From Capnocytophaga sputigena (GTDB lineage Bacteria > Bacteroidota > Bacteroidia > Flavobacteriales > Flavobacteriaceae): a DNA stretch of 64,000 bases. This document shows, in pieces, positions 43,374 to 52,329 of the stretch (within the stretch, counting starts at the first letter, position 1; each line of letters starts with the position of its first letter). The notes beneath the pieces were generated by a model. The model had not been told where the DNA came from and searched no databases. It was given only the letters and a program-made list of their open reading frames with translations. Location: the NCBI RefSeq assembly GCF_900446695.1, contig NZ_UAVP01000008.1:682001-746000 (forward strand), in the 5' to 3' direction. The position numbers were made by a program, and so were the translations under genes.

Positions 43374-44543
43374 CTATTCATCATCTTCTTCTAAGAGATC
43401 ATCATCGTCGAAATCTTCTTCGTCTATATCCTCGGCGTCATCTTTTTTACTTTTGGCTAAAGCACCTTTTTTACCTTTTTTAGGTTTAGCAAATGGGTCG
43501 CCTCCATCTTTCAGCCATTGTCTTACTTGGGCTTCTATTTCCTCTACTAATTCAGGATTGTCGCGCAAGAGGCTAAGGGTAGCATCGCGTCCTTGAGCGA
43601 GTTTGCTATCACCGTAGCTAAACCAAGCACCACTTTTGCCTATAATTTCGGCAGCAACACCCATTTCTAACAATTCACTTACTTTAGAGATACCTTCGCC
43701 AAACATAATGTCGAAATAAGCCATTTTAAACGGAGGAGCTACTTTGTTTTTCACTACCTTCACTTTGGTTTTATTTCCTATGATATTGCCATCGCCGTCT
43801 TTGATAGCCGCACTACCTTGTGCGCCTCCATCTTTGCGGATTTCAAGACGTACCGATGAGTAGAATTTCAAAGCATTACCCCCTGTAGTAGTTTCGGTAG
43901 GACCGCCATACATTCCTCCACCTAATTTGTCGCGCAATTGGTTGATGAAAATCACTATACATTTAGCCTTGCTAATGCTACCCGTAATTTTGCGGAGTGC
44001 TTGCGACATTAGGCGGGCGTGAACCCCCATTTTAGAGTCGCCCATATCACCGTCGATTTCGGTTTTAGGAGTAAGCGCCGCTACCGAGTCGATGATTACA
44101 AGGTCTACAGCGTTAGAGCGGATAAGAGCATCGGCTACTTCAAGGGCTTGTTCACCACTATCGGGTTGAGAAACGAGCAAATCTTCAGTATTTACCCCTA
44201 CGTTTTTAGCGTATACAGGGTCGAAAGCGTGTTCAGCATCGATGAAAGCCGCTGTACCGCCTGCTTTTTGTACTTCGGCGATAGCGTGAAGGGTAAGCGT
44301 TGTTTTACCAGACGATTCAGGTCCGTAGATTTCAATCACGCGACCTTTAGGGTAACCGCCTACTCCCAAAGCAGCATCTAAGGCGATAGAGCCCGATGAG
44401 TAGACCTCTACATCTTCTATAGGGTTGTCGCCCAAAGCGCGCACAATGCCCTTGCCATAAGTCTTGTCTAACTTAGCAAGTGTGAGCTTAAGGGCTTCTT
44501 TTTTCTGATCTTGAAGCGAAAGTTCTTTATCGTTTTTTGCCAT
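43374..44543 (-). CDS. recA: Recombinase RecA
   Basis: A 389-residue RecA. Walker [10 protein letters not shown] (near residue 78), Walker [13 protein letters not shown] (near 150), DNA-binding loop around [16 protein letters not shown], and loop 2 region [12 protein letters not shown]. It catalyses strand exchange and activates LexA-type cleavage. The C-terminal tail (about 350-389) is unusually long and acidic ([24 protein letters not shown] as a region), longer than in E. coli RecA; such tails dampen DNA binding. Confidence 0.97.
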   Translation of the reverse strand: MAKNDKELSLQDQKKEALKLTLAKLDKTYGKGIVRALGDNPIEDVEVYSSGSIALDAALGVGGYPKGRVIEIYGPESSGKTTLTLHAIAEVQKAGGTAAFIDAEHAFDPVYAKNVGVNTEDLLVSQPDSGEQALEVADALIRSNAVDLVIIDSVAALTPKTEIDGDMGDSKMGVHARLMSQALRKITGSISKAKCIVIFINQLRDKLGGGMYGGPTETTTGGNALKFYSSVRLEIRKDGGAQGSAAIKDGDGNIIGNKTKVKVVKNKVAPPFKMAYFDIMFGEGISKVSELLEMGVAAEIIGKSGAWFSYGDSKLAQGRDATLSLLRDNPELVEEIEAQVRQWLKDGGDPFAKPKKGKKGALAKSKKDDAEDIDEEDFDDDDLLEEDDE

Positions 44544-44579
44544 TGATTGGATTTTTATTGTTTATAATGTTTGTAAGCG

Positions 44580-44587
44580 CAAATGTA
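44580..44587 (-). promoter_or_regulatory. -7 box of recA
   Basis: TACATTTG on the minus strand, about 37 bases upstream of the recA start. No LexA-like box was recognised. Confidence 0.55.
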
Positions 44588-44635
44588 CGAATATTTTATG
44601 AATTAACAAAATTAGGAAGTTTCAGTGTTTTTTTA

Positions 44636-44643
44636 TACATTTG
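44636..44643 (+). promoter_or_regulatory. -7 box of the gene at 44674
   Basis: TACATTTG. It contains the TTG that a naive ORF call would use as a start (44641), which argues for the ATG at 44674 as the real start. Confidence 0.6.
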
Positions 44644-44673
44644 TCCGAAAATGTGTATCATTTATTTAGCGAA

Positions 44674-45096
44674 ATGAAAAAACGCGTATTGTACATATTA
44701 TTTATGAGATTATTATCTGCCGTTTTCCTATGTTTATGCAGTTATAATTATATGAATGCTCAGCCTCTTTGGGAAGGTTTGAGTGTGGATAAGTTCTATA
44801 GAGAAAACAAAGAGATTTATCTACAAAGATTTGAAAATGGTATAAAATACTTCTCTGATAAAAAGGGAAGAGAAAATAATGGATTATCGCAAGGACAAAA
44901 TACTTTGATTTATAAAAAAGATACTATGAAAATTTACATAGAGCCTATACCATATCATCTTATTATGGGGATTAAAAGAGTTCATTTTCAAAAAGGGGAA
45001 TATGTAATTAACTTAAAAAAATGTATTTTAGAAGATAGTCTTAAAATTAAAAATTTTCCTTGTGATTGTTTAAATTATAGAAGAGAAGAAGAATAA
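44674..45096 (+). CDS. Small exported protein of unknown function
   Basis: A 140-residue protein with a signal peptide (LLSAVFLCLCSYNYMNAQ) and a small basic soluble domain. Not recognised. It stands just upstream of the DUF2931/Asp-box cluster but a separate promoter lies between them. AT-rich and rich in Lys/Tyr/Ile. Confidence 0.6.
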   Translation: MKKRVLYILFMRLLSAVFLCLCSYNYMNAQPLWEGLSVDKFYRENKEIYLQRFENGIKYFSDKKGRENNGLSQGQNTLIYKKDTMKIYIEPIPYHLIMGIKRVHFQKGEYVINLKKCILEDSLKIKNFPCDCLNYRREEE

Positions 45097-45102
45097 AAAG
45101 TA

Positions 45103-45132
45103 TTGATTTTTTGCTTTTTAGTTCTATATTTG
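45103..45132 (+). promoter_or_regulatory. Promoter of the DUF2931 cluster
   Basis: TTG at 45103, 19 bases, TATATTTG at 45125-45132. It overlaps the N-terminal part of a longer naive reading frame, so the ATG at 45150 is preferred for the next gene. Confidence 0.65.
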
Positions 45133-45149
45133 CAGAAAAACCTATTCTT

Positions 45150-46298
45150 ATGATAAAAACCATTATAATCATCACGCTTATACTCTTAGCCTTATGGCTT
45201 ACGGGCTGTTGGGGGTATAAAGCAAAACAAGACAAGAATAATAAAGCTAATGTCGAGCCTAAATACAATTGGGGCGTAGCGGTGAATGCCCCCATAGGTT
45301 ATCCTATACGGTTTTATGGAGGAAGAGTAGGAGGAATGTCTATAACAGGTGAGCTTTACTCCAAATTAAGAGAACCCGATTGGGGAAATGCTTTTGGTTA
45401 TGAAAGTCATTCAATGGACGAGTTACCTAAAAGTGTAGATATGGTATGGCTGTCGTATAAAGAAGATTGTTTTTATAGGCTCAAAACCGCTATTGATTAC
45501 GAAAAAATAGAAAAGCTTTTTAGAGAAGGTTTTAATCAAAGAGTACCTAATGGAGAAGTAAGACATAAAACCTATGATACTATAGTAGTGGGGATTGCCC
45601 CCGGTGGCGTAGTAGTGTTATGGGTGGGGTCTGGTTATTTGCCTCTTACAGAAATAGGAAGATATCAAGCTGAGAAAATAGAACTTAGAGAACCTGAAGG
45701 ATTAGACAATCACCAAAGACTTATATTTGACAAAGAGTATGCTAAAAGATTATTAACTAATAACACCATCATTCCTGAGGATTTTCGTGAAGCAAACAAA
45801 GATAAACCCATTCCCTTTGGTTTATGGGATAGCTATCGGGACAATCAGTACCAATGGTATCCTACTTTTGAAATTCCTAATGGAAAAATGGGAGATGTGC
45901 ATTATCAATATTGGAATGGAGAGGGATCATTCTTTTTTTTCACAGACTTTATAACTTTAGAAGAACATAAAAATGTTTTTGCTCCCCAAGAGTTGTGCCA
46001 CAATATAAGAAAACTTCCTTTGTATAAGGAAATACGTTTTACTTATAAGGCTGAAGATGGTATAAAATATGGGGGAGTACTTCAGTTTGATTGGGAAAGT
46101 ACTTTAGAAGCCTATAAAAAAGTGTTTGAAAAACATTCTGATGAAGTAAAAGCGCATTTGGATATTCGGATAAATCGCGACAATACTTATCTTACAGTTC
46201 GTTTAGTGGGAGATAATGGGAAAGAGGCTTCTATAGAACCAAAATCAATAAGAATAAGAAAAGCCAATCAAGAATATGCACCACCTTTTGATAACTAA
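45150..46298 (+). CDS. DUF2931-like lipoprotein A1
   Basis: A 382-residue lipoprotein: signal IIITLILLALWLTGC (lipidated Cys about 16), then YNWGVAVNAPIGYPIRFYGG, DWGNAFGYES, LPKSVDMVWLSYKEDCFYRLKTAIDYEKIEKLFREGF, matching the DUF2931 pattern. Function unknown. The region 45136-45240 is identical, base for base, to 47464-47568 at the paralogue A2, a sign of recent duplication or gene conversion. It is followed after 15 bases by the Asp-box lipoprotein B1. Confidence 0.8.
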   Translation: MIKTIIIITLILLALWLTGCWGYKAKQDKNNKANVEPKYNWGVAVNAPIGYPIRFYGGRVGGMSITGELYSKLREPDWGNAFGYESHSMDELPKSVDMVWLSYKEDCFYRLKTAIDYEKIEKLFREGFNQRVPNGEVRHKTYDTIVVGIAPGGVVVLWVGSGYLPLTEIGRYQAEKIELREPEGLDNHQRLIFDKEYAKRLLTNNTIIPEDFREANKDKPIPFGLWDSYRDNQYQWYPTFEIPNGKMGDVHYQYWNGEGSFFFFTDFITLEEHKNVFAPQELCHNIRKLPLYKEIRFTYKAEDGIKYGGVLQFDWESTLEAYKKVFEKHSDEVKAHLDIRINRDNTYLTVRLVGDNGKEASIEPKSIRIRKANQEYAPPFDN

Positions 46299-46313
46299 TA
46301 AGTAGATAGAAAA

Positions 46314-47465
46314 ATGAAAACATACTTACCAAAAATAGGGATGCTATTTTCAGCCATATTCCTAACCTCTTGTTCTATGTTCACCCCCAAAGAGGACAAT
46401 ACGAAATCAAAATCGCAAATGGAATGGAAATTTGTAAACTTTTACGATATTGAATTAGGAAGTGATAAGGATAAGGATCAACTTCCTGACCCTATTGACA
46501 ATTACAATTTCAAGCAAATCCTCCCCTATAATAAAGATATATTTTTCTTGTTAGGAGACAATAGTAATAGCATTGAGGGGATAGTGAATCCTAGTTCTGT
46601 TATTTACAGAAGTATGGATTCTGGTACTACTTTCACTAAAACATCTTTAGGGGAAGGGACTATAACGGAAGGGGGTTTTGTGAAAGAAACATTATATATC
46701 GTCCTACAAAATAAAGTATTTGAAAACAATAAACCTATTATAAATACTACTATCTATCAGTCTAAAGACTTTGGAGAAACTTGGGAAAAGATAGCCTTCT
46801 TTAAAAATACAGAGATAGATAAAATTTATTTCTATACTGAAAAAATAGGGATTGCTAGATTTTATGATAGAACAAATGAAACCTCGCAATACAAATACAC
46901 TTCTGATAGAGGTATCTCTTGGCATACAGCAAAAGGATTAATAAAAACAGAATATGATCCTTTAGCTAATGGTTGGTTTAAGTCAGAAAATGAAATATAC
47001 TATATGACTGATAACGGTTTTTTGAAATCTTTTAATTTAACAAAAGAAGACTCTTTTCAAGTAGTAAAAAAGATACCAACTTCTACTGATATAGAAGGTT
47101 ATTCCTACATTAATATTGATGAAAAAAGTAAAGAGCCTTTTGTAGTTTGTTACAAGAGAGGGAGTCAAGGAGCAAAAGGGTTTCTATATTATTTGAATAC
47201 CGAAGAAAAGGTTCCTTTCGAAAATGGTTGGGGAGTGGTCTATGGGAATATGATGTATGAATATATGTATGACCCTGAAAATGTTTTTGTGTCCTATTAT
47301 CGTTTTAGTTATGACAGGGGAAAAACTTGGACAGTTGAAGAACTTACAGATTTCTATTTGCCTGCTTTCCCTAAATTTGCTTATGCAGAAGATGGCTATA
47401 TTTTTCTATTGGCAACATTATACAAAAAACGTATGGGAGTAATTGCTATCGGACACCCTAAATAA
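46314..47465 (+). CDS. Asp-box (BNR-repeat) lipoprotein B1
   Basis: A 383-residue lipoprotein, signal ending FLTSC (Cys about 20). Four Asp-box-like motifs (SMDSGTTF, SKDFGETW, TSDRGISW, SYDRGKTW) indicate a beta-propeller of sialidase/photosystem-assembly type. No sialidase arginine triad was recognised, so binding rather than catalysis is likelier. It is paired with the DUF2931 lipoprotein upstream; 12 bases separate it from A2. Confidence 0.72.
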   Translation: MKTYLPKIGMLFSAIFLTSCSMFTPKEDNTKSKSQMEWKFVNFYDIELGSDKDKDQLPDPIDNYNFKQILPYNKDIFFLLGDNSNSIEGIVNPSSVIYRSMDSGTTFTKTSLGEGTITEGGFVKETLYIVLQNKVFENNKPIINTTIYQSKDFGETWEKIAFFKNTEIDKIYFYTEKIGIARFYDRTNETSQYKYTSDRGISWHTAKGLIKTEYDPLANGWFKSENEIYYMTDNGFLKSFNLTKEDSFQVVKKIPTSTDIEGYSYINIDEKSKEPFVVCYKRGSQGAKGFLYYLNTEEKVPFENGWGVVYGNMMYEYMYDPENVFVSYYRFSYDRGKTWTVEELTDFYLPAFPKFAYAEDGYIFLLATLYKKRMGVIAIGHPK

Positions 47466-47477
47466 AAACCTATTCTT

Positions 47478-48620
47478 ATGATAAAAACCATTATAATCAT
47501 CACGCTTATACTCTTAGCCTTATGGCTTACGGGCTGTTGGGGGTATAAAGCAAAACAAGACAAGAATAAAGCTAATGCCGAACAAGAATACGATTGGGGC
47601 ATAGCAGTAAATACTCCTATAGGCTATCCGATACGATTCTACGCTGCTATGGTAGGAGGAACTCCTATTGTAAGAGAGTTGTACACTGAAAAAGAAGAAC
47701 CCGATTGGGGAAATGCTTTTGGTTATGAAAGCACTTCAATGGACAAACTACCTAAAAGCGTAGATATGGTATGGCTATCCTATAAAGAAGATTGCTTCTA
47801 TAGGCTCAAGACTGCTATTGATTACGAAAAAATAGAAAAACTCTTTAGAGAAGGCTATAAAGAAAGAGTCCCTAATGGGGAAGTAAGGCATACAACCTAT
47901 GATACAGTAGTGGTAGGTATAGCCCCTGGGGGTGTAGTAGTGCTATGGGTAGGTAGAGGTTATAAAAAAAATACTGAAATAGGAAGATACCAAGCCGAGA
48001 AAATAGATTTGAAAGAGCCTCCTGGGTTAGATAGTCACCAAAGACTCATATTTAGCAAGGAGGATAGAGAAGAGGTTTTAAATAGTGACTTAACAATTCC
48101 TAAAGCAGTACGCGAAGCCAATAAAAACAAGCCTATCCCCTTTGGCTTATGGGATAGCTATAGAGACCATCAATACCAATGGTTCCCTGTCTATGAAATT
48201 CCCAATGGAAAAATAGGTGATGTTAGGGTAAGATATTGGAATGGAGAAGCAGGCACTACCTTATATACTGACTTTTCTTTTTATAAAGATAAAGAAGATC
48301 TCTTTTATTTAGAAGAACCTATTCAAAAACGTCCCTTGTTTAAAGAATTAGTTATCTCTTACAAAGCTGAAAGCGGACAAAAATATTTAGCAAAAGTTTG
48401 GTTTGATTGGGAAGCAGTACTAACAGCTTATCAAGAAGTCTTTGGAAAAGAAGCCAATAAAGTAACGGCTCACTTAGATATTCGCGTAAATCGCAACAAT
48501 ACCTACCTCACCTTTCAATTGATAGGCGATAATGGTAAACAAACTTTTTTAGAGCCTAAGACATTAGAATACTATAAACTTTCTGATAGAAATATCATAA
48601 CCCCCACACCCTTAGATTAA
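47478..48620 (+). CDS. DUF2931-like lipoprotein A2
   Basis: A 380-residue paralogue of A1 (45150-46298), with the same signal peptide to the base and conserved blocks VDMVWLSYKEDCFYRLKTAIDYEKIEKLFREG, APGGVVVLWVG, IPFGLWDSYRD. The middle and C-terminal thirds have diverged more than the start. Function unknown. Part of an A1-B1-A2-B2 tandem array. Confidence 0.8.
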   Translation: MIKTIIIITLILLALWLTGCWGYKAKQDKNKANAEQEYDWGIAVNTPIGYPIRFYAAMVGGTPIVRELYTEKEEPDWGNAFGYESTSMDKLPKSVDMVWLSYKEDCFYRLKTAIDYEKIEKLFREGYKERVPNGEVRHTTYDTVVVGIAPGGVVVLWVGRGYKKNTEIGRYQAEKIDLKEPPGLDSHQRLIFSKEDREEVLNSDLTIPKAVREANKNKPIPFGLWDSYRDHQYQWFPVYEIPNGKIGDVRVRYWNGEAGTTLYTDFSFYKDKEDLFYLEEPIQKRPLFKELVISYKAESGQKYLAKVWFDWEAVLTAYQEVFGKEANKVTAHLDIRVNRNNTYLTFQLIGDNGKQTFLEPKTLEYYKLSDRNIITPTPLD

Positions 48621-48624
48621 AAAT

Positions 48625-49713
48625 ATGTCGCAGAAATTTGTAATAAGACCATTATTATTTTTACTCTTAGCAATATTCCTAACCTCTTGTTCTATGTTCA
48701 CCCCCAAAGACGACAATATGAAATGGACTGCCCAATACAACTTTATGGATTTATACAAGCAAAAAGTATATGAAGGTTATTTTAATGCAGGGGCAGCTAT
48801 TGAGATAAATGGCATTGCAGTAATCAACAGCCACACTATTTTATTGGGAGCAGAAAAAGATTTGCGAGCTTTTGATCCTGAAATTTTAGAAAAACAAGCG
48901 GTGCTTTTTGTCTCTACCGACAAAGGTAAAACCTATAAGGAAATCCCCTTAGAAGGAAATTATTTTGATAGTTTTTACAAAACTGAGAACTACTGCATTA
49001 TAGAGACTTCGGGAGAGCTTCATTTTATTTATCTATTTAATAATAAAACACTTAAAGTGGAAAAAATAGATGAGTGTGATAATGATTTGAGTATATGGTA
49101 TGGTATTTTTGATGGCAGATATATTATGTATAGCAACAAAGAAAATGAATATGTAATGGATATATCAAACCGAAGCAAAATGTATGAAATACCCAAAGCA
49201 ATTAAAAATATACCTACTTACCCTATCAATCAGAATGGAGATTTGATTTATATGAAAAACAATGATTTGTATATTTACAATGTCATCTCTCAACAAGAAA
49301 AGTTATACAAGAAACTCAAAAATAAATATGATTACTTTTTACCTATAGATGAGGCTGATAGTCCGTTAACATTACAGCAAGTAAAGAATGAAGATGATGA
49401 GGAAAAGTATGAAGAAAAGATTTATAATTTAGATGAAGAGTTGTTGTATGTTATCAATAAGGACAATAGGCGAAAACATTACAGATACAACAATTTTATT
49501 TGCGACTATTCTGCCTTAGGTACCTCCCCCGAAATTCGTTTTTCTTATGATTATGGCAAAACTTGGAAAACACATCACGTAAAAGGTTTTTCTATCTTAC
49601 AAAGTACTTTTGGCTTTTATAAAGATGAATTTTTGGTAACTGAGGGCATTTTCTTTCGAGGAAATTCACCAGAAAGTGGTGGGCGCATAATGGTAGGGGA
49701 ATTTCAGAAATAA
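48625..49713 (+). CDS. Asp-box-like lipoprotein B2
   Basis: A 362-residue partner of A2, starting 4 bases after it. Signal LLAIFLTSCSMFTPKDDN is nearly the same as in B1, but the rest has diverged strongly; Asp-box-like VSTDKGKTY and SYDYGKTW remain at the two ends. The pairing of a conserved A gene with a fast-changing B gene is seen twice here. Confidence 0.68.
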   Translation: MSQKFVIRPLLFLLLAIFLTSCSMFTPKDDNMKWTAQYNFMDLYKQKVYEGYFNAGAAIEINGIAVINSHTILLGAEKDLRAFDPEILEKQAVLFVSTDKGKTYKEIPLEGNYFDSFYKTENYCIIETSGELHFIYLFNNKTLKVEKIDECDNDLSIWYGIFDGRYIMYSNKENEYVMDISNRSKMYEIPKAIKNIPTYPINQNGDLIYMKNNDLYIYNVISQQEKLYKKLKNKYDYFLPIDEADSPLTLQQVKNEDDEEKYEEKIYNLDEELLYVINKDNRRKHYRYNNFICDYSALGTSPEIRFSYDYGKTWKTHHVKGFSILQSTFGFYKDEFLVTEGIFFRGNSPESGGRIMVGEFQK

Positions 49714-49718
49714 AAATA

Positions 49719-49756
49719 GTGCGAGCCGCACGGGCAAAAGCCCGTGCGGCTCGTAC
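49719..49756. repeat. GC-rich REP-like palindrome
   Basis: GTGCGAGCCGCACGGGC, AAAA, then its inverse complement with one change. Half sites of it occur twice at 4298-4337. A half copy of the GCAAACGCCC palindrome (49762 onwards) is attached. Confidence 0.8.
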
Positions 49757-49780
49757 CTTTTGCAAACGCCCACACACAAC

Positions 49781-52096
49781 TTACATTCTGTTTTTTTGGT
49801 CACCGTCCGCTTGTTGACCCTTGTATTTGCTTTGAGTAGCATTGAAATTGTACTCTAACCCAATGCGAAATGAACGTATATTGTTATCAAAATGCTTATC
49901 ATTAGTAACATAAGGATTTTGAAATCTGTCATAAGTTCCCATTTGGTTGAAAGCATCCATTACACCTCCATATACTTCCAATGATTTGTTGAGGAAAGAA
50001 TGTGAAAACATCAAAGTTACCATTCCTTGAGGTTTATAACCATAAGCAGTATCCTTACTTCCTTTACTGCGATATACCATCATCAAAAAGAGATTGGCAT
50101 TATCACTTAGGCTAAATTGGTTCATCAAATTAGCGCCAAAATCAGCTTGGTTGTTCTCAAAAACGCCATTAGCAAACTGTTTGCCGTACATCAAATTGAG
50201 TTTGGGCACCCAACGCCCTATTTGGTAATAAGCCGAAAGTTCTAATCTCAATCTTTGGTAGTCACCAAAATTGTGAATGTAGCGCTCTACTACATTAGGC
50301 AGGGTACGCGACAATTGGTAATCTTCAAAAAAACCATTGTGTACCAATGAATAATCTACTGATAGAGAGACGATTTGATAAGTAAGCAAGAGTGAAAAAT
50401 CATCACTTAGGCGTGGTTGCAAATCGGTATTACCGCGATTGTAGAGAAAAGGAGTTTCATACGTAAAACGGTCGGAAAGTTCATAAAAGGCAGGGCGAGT
50501 GATTTTTTTGGCATAGCTAAATGACCATTCGGTTTTATGCCAAGGAAACGCTACCGAAATATTAGGGAGCAAGTGCTTGTAACTACGGCTTTTAACATTG
50601 CTCTTCACATCGTTTTCAAAATAACCAAAATCAGTATATTCATAGCGTGCGCCTATTTTCCATTTGGCTTTAAGCCAAGGGAACGAATAACTCGCAAAAG
50701 CAGCCGATTGTGTTTCCTTATTGTCGATATCGGTAGGAGTACTGATATTGTCTTCATAATTGTCATAACGAGAGAGGGTACTCGCTTCCACACCATAACC
50801 TAACAAGCCTTTACCTACTCGCTGCGTGAGATTAGTTTTCATCGTCCACAAGTGCGATTGCGCGTCGGAATGGGTGTTGATATTGCGCAGAGAAGGTGTG
50901 GTGAGGTTGCGCTCTATAATATCAGAACGATAATTAGAGAATGCGCCCCTATAGAACACATCGGTTTGCAACTTGAGTTTATCGGAGAGTTTGCCATCGT
51001 AATACACATTGGCATTGAGGCGTGTATCCTTGTTGAGGCGGTCGAAAGTGTTCAATCCTTGTTGGCTAAGCGTTCCATTGCGGTAAGTAGAGGTGTTTTG
51101 CTCGGTGATATTATGCCCCGATAGCGGACTTGTAGTCATCCACACACTTGCCCCCAATGAATGTTTATCGTTGATTTCGTGAGAGAAACCTGTTTTAGCA
51201 TAGAAACGACGGGTGTTATCTTTCACTATTTCATTGGTGCGCACTTGCCAATTGTTGGCTTGGGTATGCACATTCAATTCCTGACTGTTTTCGCGTTTGA
51301 AATTATGATTGACATTGGCGTGTGTTGAGAAGAAAACATCAGTGTTGCCTGAGCGGTAGTTTAAGTGAGCATCCACAAAGCCTTCTTGTCCTTTTTTAAA
51401 CTGACTTTCCACACTCACACCGCCACTGAGCCCGTCGCCTTGTTTCTTTTTGAGAAAAATGTGAATCACCGCCCCCACACTGTTGTCGTATTCAGCACCT
51501 GGTTGCGTTTCCAAGCTAATGCGGTCTATTTCCTTGGGGGAAAGGCGATATACATCGTTCATATCGCGCACTCGCTTGTTGTTGATATAGAACAAAGGTT
51601 TTCCTTTGCCAAATACTTCTACGCCATAAGAGGTATACGACATTGATACCCCAGGTAAGAAATAGAGCAAAAGGTCTACTTTAGGGATGTTTTTTAATGA
51701 AGAAGCCGCTACATCGGCAGTAATTACAGTGCCTTGTTGTTTCATCACAGGACGATGCGCCGAAACCACTACTTCACCGAGTTCATTTACTGATTTTTGT
51801 AGGGAAATGGTTCCTAAATCGCCCAAAGAAGGGGTAAGAACTTTTTCTTTGTACTCCAAATGGGTAATTTTAATCACTGAAGACTTGCCTTGGGCGTTGT
51901 CGGGCAGTTCAAAATGACCTTTGTCATCGCTAATAGCTCCTTTCACCATAGTGGAATCGGGGAGAGTGAGTTGGATAACATTGGCACCAAAGATAGGTTC
52001 TCCTTTTTCGCTTACTAAAGTACCTTTGTAGATACTTTGTGCGTGAGTAATGGCAAGAGGAAGAAGTACCATTACTAAAAATAGTATTCGTTTCAT
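49781..52096 (-). CDS. TonB-receptor-like outer membrane beta-barrel protein
   Basis: A 771-residue protein: signal ending THAQ, carboxypeptidase-regulatory-like domain (about 22-105, KGTLVSEKGEPIFGANVI), a plug-like segment with GVEVFGKGKPLFYINNKRV and SVGAVIHIFLKKK, and a barrel of the outer-membrane-beta-barrel-3 type. The plug lacks the usual GG(A)IN... signature of strong TonB transporters. Substrate unknown. It lies convergent to the DUF2931 cluster. Confidence 0.82.
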   Translation of the reverse strand: MKRILFLVMVLLPLAITHAQSIYKGTLVSEKGEPIFGANVIQLTLPDSTMVKGAISDDKGHFELPDNAQGKSSVIKITHLEYKEKVLTPSLGDLGTISLQKSVNELGEVVVSAHRPVMKQQGTVITADVAASSLKNIPKVDLLLYFLPGVSMSYTSYGVEVFGKGKPLFYINNKRVRDMNDVYRLSPKEIDRISLETQPGAEYDNSVGAVIHIFLKKKQGDGLSGGVSVESQFKKGQEGFVDAHLNYRSGNTDVFFSTHANVNHNFKRENSQELNVHTQANNWQVRTNEIVKDNTRRFYAKTGFSHEINDKHSLGASVWMTTSPLSGHNITEQNTSTYRNGTLSQQGLNTFDRLNKDTRLNANVYYDGKLSDKLKLQTDVFYRGAFSNYRSDIIERNLTTPSLRNINTHSDAQSHLWTMKTNLTQRVGKGLLGYGVEASTLSRYDNYEDNISTPTDIDNKETQSAAFASYSFPWLKAKWKIGARYEYTDFGYFENDVKSNVKSRSYKHLLPNISVAFPWHKTEWSFSYAKKITRPAFYELSDRFTYETPFLYNRGNTDLQPRLSDDFSLLLTYQIVSLSVDYSLVHNGFFEDYQLSRTLPNVVERYIHNFGDYQRLRLELSAYYQIGRWVPKLNLMYGKQFANGVFENNQADFGANLMNQFSLSDNANLFLMMVYRSKGSKDTAYGYKPQGMVTLMFSHSFLNKSLEVYGGVMDAFNQMGTYDRFQNPYVTNDKHFDNNIRSFRIGLEYNFNATQSKYKGQQADGDQKNRM

Positions 52097-52205
52097 ACTT
52101 TGAGTTTGATAAATGATTGTTAATTACGCCGCAAATATAAATATAGTTTTTTATAAACACAAGTAAATTTAAAACTTTTTAAAATAAAAACCTTTTAATC
52201 ATTTA

Positions 52206-52282
52206 TTCCCGTCCCTCGTCTCTCGTCATTCGTCATTCGTCATTATTATATATTTCGTCATTCGTACTTCGTCATTCGTAAT
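52206..52282. repeat. Heptamer tandem array, 11 units with one phase break
   Basis: Units of CATTCGT/TCGTCAT type fill the region upstream of the -7 box (TATCTTTG, 52290-52297) of the O-methyltransferase gene, covering where a -33 element would be expected. Confidence 0.8.
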
Positions 52283-52289
52283 TATTTTA

Positions 52290-52297
52290 TATCTTTG
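52290..52297 (+). promoter_or_regulatory. -7 box of the O-methyltransferase gene
   Basis: TATCTTTG, 32 bases before the start codon. No TTG lies at the right distance, because that space holds heptamer units. Confidence 0.55.
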
Positions 52298-52329
52298 CCA
52301 CTTAATTCTGAATAAAACATTACCCTTTT

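Noticed and set aside
44641-44674. TTG start for the small exported protein
   Set aside because: That TTG is part of the -7 promoter box, and the ATG at 44674 begins directly at a good signal peptide.
45111-45150. Longer start for DUF2931 lipoprotein A1
   Set aside because: The extra residues overlap the promoter box, and the paralogue A2 starts at the matching ATG.
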